The notes beneath the pieces were generated by a model. The model was not told the origin of the DNA. It saw nothing but the letters and a program-made list of their open reading frames with translations, and ran no database searches. 64,000 nt of DNA from assembly GCA_015179045.1 (NCBI GenBank), contig WHUZ01000006.1:992001-1056000 (forward strand), read 5' to 3'. The translations under genes and the position numbers were made by a program. Shown here in pieces: positions 59,865 through 64,000 of the stretch; within the stretch, counting starts at the first letter, position 1, and each line of letters begins with the position of its first letter. This DNA is from Kalaharituber pfeilii (lineage: Eukaryota; Ascomycota; Pezizomycetes; Pezizales; Pezizaceae).

Positions 59865-61088
59865 ATGCTCAGTGTTCAAGCAACTCTCATACTGGGTCTA
59901 GTATCCCTTGCTCAGGGTAAGCCATTCAACTGAATACTTGACAGTGATGTACTCACAACATCCAGCACAAAACCCCTATGGACTTTTCGGTCCTGGATTT
60001 CCCTTCAATACTCCCGGTCCTGTGATCCCACAGTTCGGGCCTGATTTCCCCTTTAATGGACTTTCCGACAACGTTCAGGAGGCATTGTCAGCAATCAGCA
60101 AGGCAAAACTCGGAGGTTTCTGCAATCAGCTGCTCGACAGGTACGGGCGTGGGGACGATCAGTTTCCCAATCCCATTATCACACGACGTAATTTCAATTA
60201 TAACTCGAACTCCAATATTGGAAGCGGGGGCACCAGTTATTCCAGCTCTTACAGCAATAGCAACGGCCATGTCGTGGGGTCCGTGAGCGAATCTCCAGGA
60301 CAAGGATACTCCTATAATTATGAAAGTAATCAGGACTCAAATGGGGAGAACGGATATCACCAGTCCTATAATATCAATGGTTTAAGGGTACCAAAAGCAC
60401 TGCATAAATATACTCCAACAGCAATCAGACATGCTTGTGCGATTGCCATAGCCGGAGAGCGGTAAGTTAGAATTCTGTTTCAGTGTTGACCTCAGAACCT
60501 GTCGGAAATGTATTTGATTGAAATATTACAGCATCTCAATTGGATATAGAATTAACAATGTAAATTCTTTTAGCCCTGGGGATCAACAACCTTCTCAAAC
60601 TCAACAACCATTTCAGATTTCGTCGGCCCCATCCTCTTCGGTTTCACCCCCAAAGCACGTGTATTTCCAGAACGTTTATTACGGATTCGGAACTGACCTT
60701 GTAAGATTTCCCATAACCTTTAGGCGGAAGCCCACGCTGACCACCCCACTCTGATGTTCAGCCCATCCAGAGCTTCGAAACACCAGGATTACTTCCAGCC
60801 CCGTATGTAAGTGGACACTTTTCAGACTTCCGCAAACCTTGTGGGCAGGCATGCGCACACAATGAGGATTGTGGAGGCTTCATCGTGAGTACAGATTTCA
60901 CCAGAAACTATTGTGGCCTGGTTTTTGGGAAGGAACTTGATAGAGGAGATTTCATTGATCAGAGCCATGCAGATGGCAGGTATCACACAGAGGGATATAG
61001 AAGAGTAGATAGTAATGATGGTGGTGACGAGGGGGAACAGAATGGAGAGATCGGACAAGAAGAGGAAGATGACGGTTGGCCACAGTAG
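59865..61088 (+). CDS. Secreted Asn/Ser-rich protein with Cys-containing C-terminus, unidentified
   Basis: Exons 59865-59916, 59966-60461, 60532-60700 and 60762-61088 give 347 aa; all junctions are clean GT-AG sites and keep frame. Residues 1-18 are a signal peptide (MLSVQATLILGLVSLAQA). The mature part begins QNPYGLFGPGFPFNTPG. A repetitive Asn/Ser/Tyr/Gly-rich region follows (NFNYNSNSNIGSGG, SYSSSYSNSNG), then HKYTPTAIRHACAIAIAGER and a Gln/Ser/Pro linker. The last exon has five Cys: CGQACAHNEDCGGFIVS, and YCGLVFGKEL further on. That Cys spacing recalls PAN/apple-like modules, but I cannot assign a family. The C-terminus is acidic (EEEDDGWPQ). It could be a cell-surface or effector-type protein; this is inference from secretion and composition only. 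Confidence 0.8.
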
Positions 61089-61674
61089 AGCCTGTTTGAG
61101 TCTCGGGGTCGTATCTACAGTACTTGTACGTTTCAGGTTGTGGGCTTGGCTGGAATTTCCCGTTTGTAGTGCTACTAGGTATCGAGCTTATGGCCAATGT
61201 GCCGCTCTGATAACCGTGATACATGTATGTAGAGCACTTACCTGAACCATCATTATCCATCTCAAATGCTTCACGCACTCAATGATCCAGCCAGACTACA
61301 ATGTATTGTCACTAAGCTAGCAAAATGCAAGAAGCTGCAGGTGAGAGTGAGCCCACATGTGAGCAGAGGCCAATCCAGTCAATAAATATGGCACGTGACC
61401 GTGAACGAAGAAGGCGGGCTACTGCTGTATGGGGCAGTCGTCCATTTCTGAGCGAGCCCGACAGCGAGGACTCCCGCCCCGGGAACATTACCAAGCGCAG
61501 ATAACTACAAGTACTAGTGGTTTTGTTGCAAAATGATAATTAGCCCGAGATCTGGGCACGAGACTAGCCCAAGGTTAATGACGGAGTAAATATGGCATAA
61601 ACGGCTTCTTTCCACTTCCTCGTTCAACAGACATGTTCAATTCACAAGGGAATTCCGGAACTTATGGTGGTCTC

Positions 61675-61804
61675 ATGTATGAATTCTTTCCCCATACCGG
61701 ACTGCTTCATAACAATTGAAGATCATGGACTTGCCATGTATGAATTTTTTTTTTTATACCGGGCTGCTTCATAACAATTGAAGATCATAGGCAAGTCCAT
61801 GATC
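61675..61804. repeat. 60-base tandem duplication with inverted 15-base ends
   Basis: ATGTATGAATT through GATCATGGACTTGCC (61675-61735) is repeated from 61736 with TTTCCCCA replaced by a T-run. GATCATGGACTTGCC at 61721-61735 is exactly inverted at 61790-61804. It lies downstream of the RPS2 gene and is not coding. Confidence 0.8.
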
Positions 61805-62031
61805 ACATAATCTACACCGAACATTTCCGACCGTCATACCTACCCAAGTCCATTTGACCCTCCAACAACACATGCAAACTTGCAAGGAAAACGTGAAAGC
61901 AAAGGGAAAAAAAAGAAAAATGAAGACGGGAATAGCAAGCTAAATGAAAAGAGAAAAGGAAACCCAATGACCAGAACCCGAGAAATAAAGAGATTGTTTT
62001 ATTTGAACTCGGCAAGCAGAATGCAACAAAA

Positions 62032-62979
62032 TTAGATCTTCCTCGCCGCCATCTTTGCCAACTCATCTCCAAACTCCTCCAATGGATTCCTGACGAGCTT
62101 CGTCTCTTTCCACAAATTGGGCGTCAGGAAGGCATATGTATTGGCGACAGCGGCGAAGGTGGCTTTCAAGGTGTTTTCGAGAGTCTTGGTGGATCCGGAA
62201 GAGGCGGTGTAGACGTCATGGACACCTGCAAGCTGGAGGAGACGCTTGACGGCAGGAGAGGCAACGAGACCAGTACCTCGGGGAGCCGGAATTAACTAGT
62301 GAAGCTGTCAATATCATCCGGACAATCAATTTTTGGAATTCCAAATTCGTACCCTAACGGTGACGGAACCACACTTTCCACTCTCCTTGGCAGCAAGGGA
62401 GTGAGGTTCACCGAGGGAGGTACCCCAGTAACCTCTACGGACCGGGAGGACGGAAAGCTTTGCAATAATAATTGCAGCACGGATAGCAGTAGCAACTTCC
62501 TTCGAGGTCTTTATTCCAAGACCAACGTGGCCGGCGCTGTCACCAATGACAACAATGGCCTTGAACCGGGTTCGCTGACCGGCACGAGTCTGCTTCTGCA
62601 CTGGCTTAATCTATATAAACACAATGAATATCAAAATCAGCACATGTCCAGCATCGCTTCCCTTGTACCATCCTTCCAGCCTGTTAAATTCCACGAAATC
62701 TCGAGGAAGGTCTTGCAGATATCTCACCTTCATAACCTCATCCTTAAGCTCCCTCAAGAAGAAATCCACAATTTGGTACTCCTTGATTGGCAAGCTGTGC
62801 AAGTAGATCTCCTCCATAGACTTAATTTTTCCCGCTTTTACCAATCTTCCGAGTTTAGTGACTGGCTGCCATTCCTTCTCCTCGCTCTTGGCCCCACGGC
62901 GGGGTCCACGGCGCCCGCGTCCTCGGCCGCGGTCTCCTCCACGGGCTCCAAATCCTCCGGTCTTTGGTGCGTCAGCCAT
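62032..62979 (-). CDS. RPS2: 40S ribosomal protein S2 (uS5)
   Basis: Exons 62979-62728, 62610-62353 and 62295-62032 give 257 aa, the usual length for eukaryotic uS5. The N-terminus has the Gly/Arg-rich tract ([16 protein letters not shown]), a substrate for arginine methylation in other eukaryotes. Conserved blocks include [47 protein letters not shown] (S5 RNA-binding domain), KCGSVTVR and, after intron 2, [20 protein letters not shown] and [15 protein letters not shown]. It is part of the small-subunit decoding and mRNA-entry region and is essential. Introns are 117 and 57 bases and fall at codon boundaries. The whole sequence is intact. Confidence 0.97.
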
Positions 62980-63431
62980 TGGTGTTAACTATGCGTTGTA
63001 CTGTGTTGTTAGAGAGCTAGGAGAGGCGTGACGGAGTGCTGATGGGCGTGTTTTTGTTAATGTCGTACACCAGTTCGGCTTGGTGAGCATACACTTTTTT
63101 GCTAATGCAGGTGTGTGCGACTTGTGGAATGAAAGTCACACTCAACTAGTGTGCTGATAAGCGATAAGGGCTGATGCCCTACTACTGTCAGTTGATGGCA
63201 GCCTTGGCATAAATTCATCATGCATGTCATAAAGTTCCTGTGATGAGAGCAACAATAACTACGCCTTAATCGAAGCCTATTGACGAACAATGAAGATGGA
63301 AAATTCCCACAAGTAAGAAATCATATCAGTCATGAAGCGTGTGCATATAGCCCATCCACATTTGGAGCAAAAAGACATCCATAATGGAACCCATGATCCG
63401 TTTAGCCCCGAATTGATATTGATGGGAACAT
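62980..63431. other. Intergenic between RPS2 and eIF4E
   Basis: This contains the RPS2 promoter and the 3' region of the eIF4E gene. No further gene is seen. Confidence 0.5.
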
Positions 63432-63911
63432 TTACGCCACAAACTTAGCTCTCGCTCTGCTGCTTCCGATGTGAGCGCTCTCGGTATGTCCACTAAACTC
63501 CACCATTTCTTTCTCTGGAAGTCTCAACACGTCCTTAAACCGTCTACCAATCTCCATCAATATTTGCCTGCCTTGCTCAGCAGTTCTCCCTGGATATCCG
63601 GTCGCTGGATTCGGCTTCAACGGTCCGCCAATAGTCCTTGTCCATACACCTATCCTGTATAAACCCTTTCGGACATTGACCACTACACCCATGACCTCTT
63701 GATCACGTTCGTTCTCCAAAGTTTCGCCGATGGCAGCAAGCATGACATGCAGCCAGAGTTCATCGATGGGAACATTGCGCTTTTCCTTAAATTGATATGC
63801 CCATTTTCCACCATTCTTATTTTGTTCATCTTCCCATTCAGGACGAATTCCATCTTTGAAAAGATGGTAGTCGGACCTAACAGCAAGCTCAGATGTTTTG
63901 GTAATATTATT
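63432..63911 (-). CDS. Eukaryotic translation initiation factor 4E, 3' exon (partial)
   Basis: The last 159 codons of an eIF4E, from a splice acceptor (GTAG) at 63912 to the stop at 63432-63434. The 5' exons lie beyond the window end. Recognisable blocks are SDYHLFKDGIRPEWED (cap-stacking Trp and following Glu region), GGKWAYQFKEK, VPIDELWLHVMLAAIGE and VNVRKGLYRIGVWTRT (basic residues that contact cap phosphates), ending EFSGHTESAHIGSSRARAKF. eIF4E binds the mRNA 5' cap and recruits eIF4G. The ELAVRSDYHLF and VEFSGH patterns resemble fungal eIF4E type proteins, and I cannot say which paralogue this is. The sequence from 63912 to 64000 is intron. Confidence 0.93.
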   Translation of the reverse strand, partial: NNITKTSELAVRSDYHLFKDGIRPEWEDEQNKNGGKWAYQFKEKRNVPIDELWLHVMLAAIGETLENERDQEVMGVVVNVRKGLYRIGVWTRTIGGPLKPNPATGYPGRTAEQGRQILMEIGRRFKDVLRLPEKEMVEFSGHTESAHIGSSRARAKFVA

Positions 63912-64000
63912 CTACATGTTCTGAATTAGCGCCAGGCACACACTGATGTTCAAATAGGATTTCATGCTTCATTATCAATCAATGATGCCACAATGGACAT

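Noticed and set aside
1..64000. CRISPR arrays, bacterial operons, viral genes
   Set aside because: None seen; repeats are transposon- or microsatellite-like and genes have spliceosomal introns.

Overview
The window is fungal nuclear DNA, most likely from a filamentous ascomycete (Pezizomycotina). Most genes carry several short GT-AG introns of about 50 to 160 bases. Recognisable families are typical of ascomycetes: a GH71 alpha-1,3-glucanase, an S1/P1 nuclease, a DUF2306 membrane protein, a fungal ABCA-type ABC transporter and a secreted S41 peptidase. Gene density is low and transposon debris is plentiful, which would fit a TE-rich lineage such as Pezizomycetes, but the sequence alone does not fix the species.

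Layout. 1-8000 is a repeat-rich block. It holds nested miniature inverted-repeat elements with TA or about 7-base target duplications, two very short poly(A)-tailed insertions with perfect 13-base target duplications, and a decayed Tc1/mariner-type transposase. 8009-14293 holds three plus-strand genes: DUF2306, an uncharacterised multi-pass membrane protein, and an S1/P1 nuclease with a shifted C-terminal frame. 15454-20209 is a full-length ABCA-like transporter on minus. 20210-30056 is mostly gene-free apart from an SDR oxidoreductase at 25340-26434. 30057-38512 has an esterase/lipase, a pseudogenised MFS quinate/sugar transporter, and one large minus-strand SET-domain gene that could easily be split into two. 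38513-43815 is largely empty. 43816-46189 is an S41-type secreted peptidase. 46190-56544 is a 10 kb gene desert with transposon ends, an AT-rich island and a perfect hairpin. 56545-58039 is the GH71 glucanase. 59865-61088 is an unidentified secreted Cys-containing protein. 62032-62979 is ribosomal protein uS5/RPS2. 63432-63911 is the 3' part of eIF4E, cut by the window end.

I reconstructed exon structures by joining frames at GT-AG sites so that family motifs run continuously; every multi-exon model listed sums to whole codons. There is no metabolic gene cluster: neighbours are functionally unrelated, and essential housekeeping genes sit beside accessory secreted enzymes. Several genes have long C-rich or pyrimidine-rich tracts on their sense strand near the 5' end. 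The most unusual items are the two 42-base poly(A)-tailed retro-insertions, the SET gene with its pentapeptide repeat, and the unidentified secreted protein.
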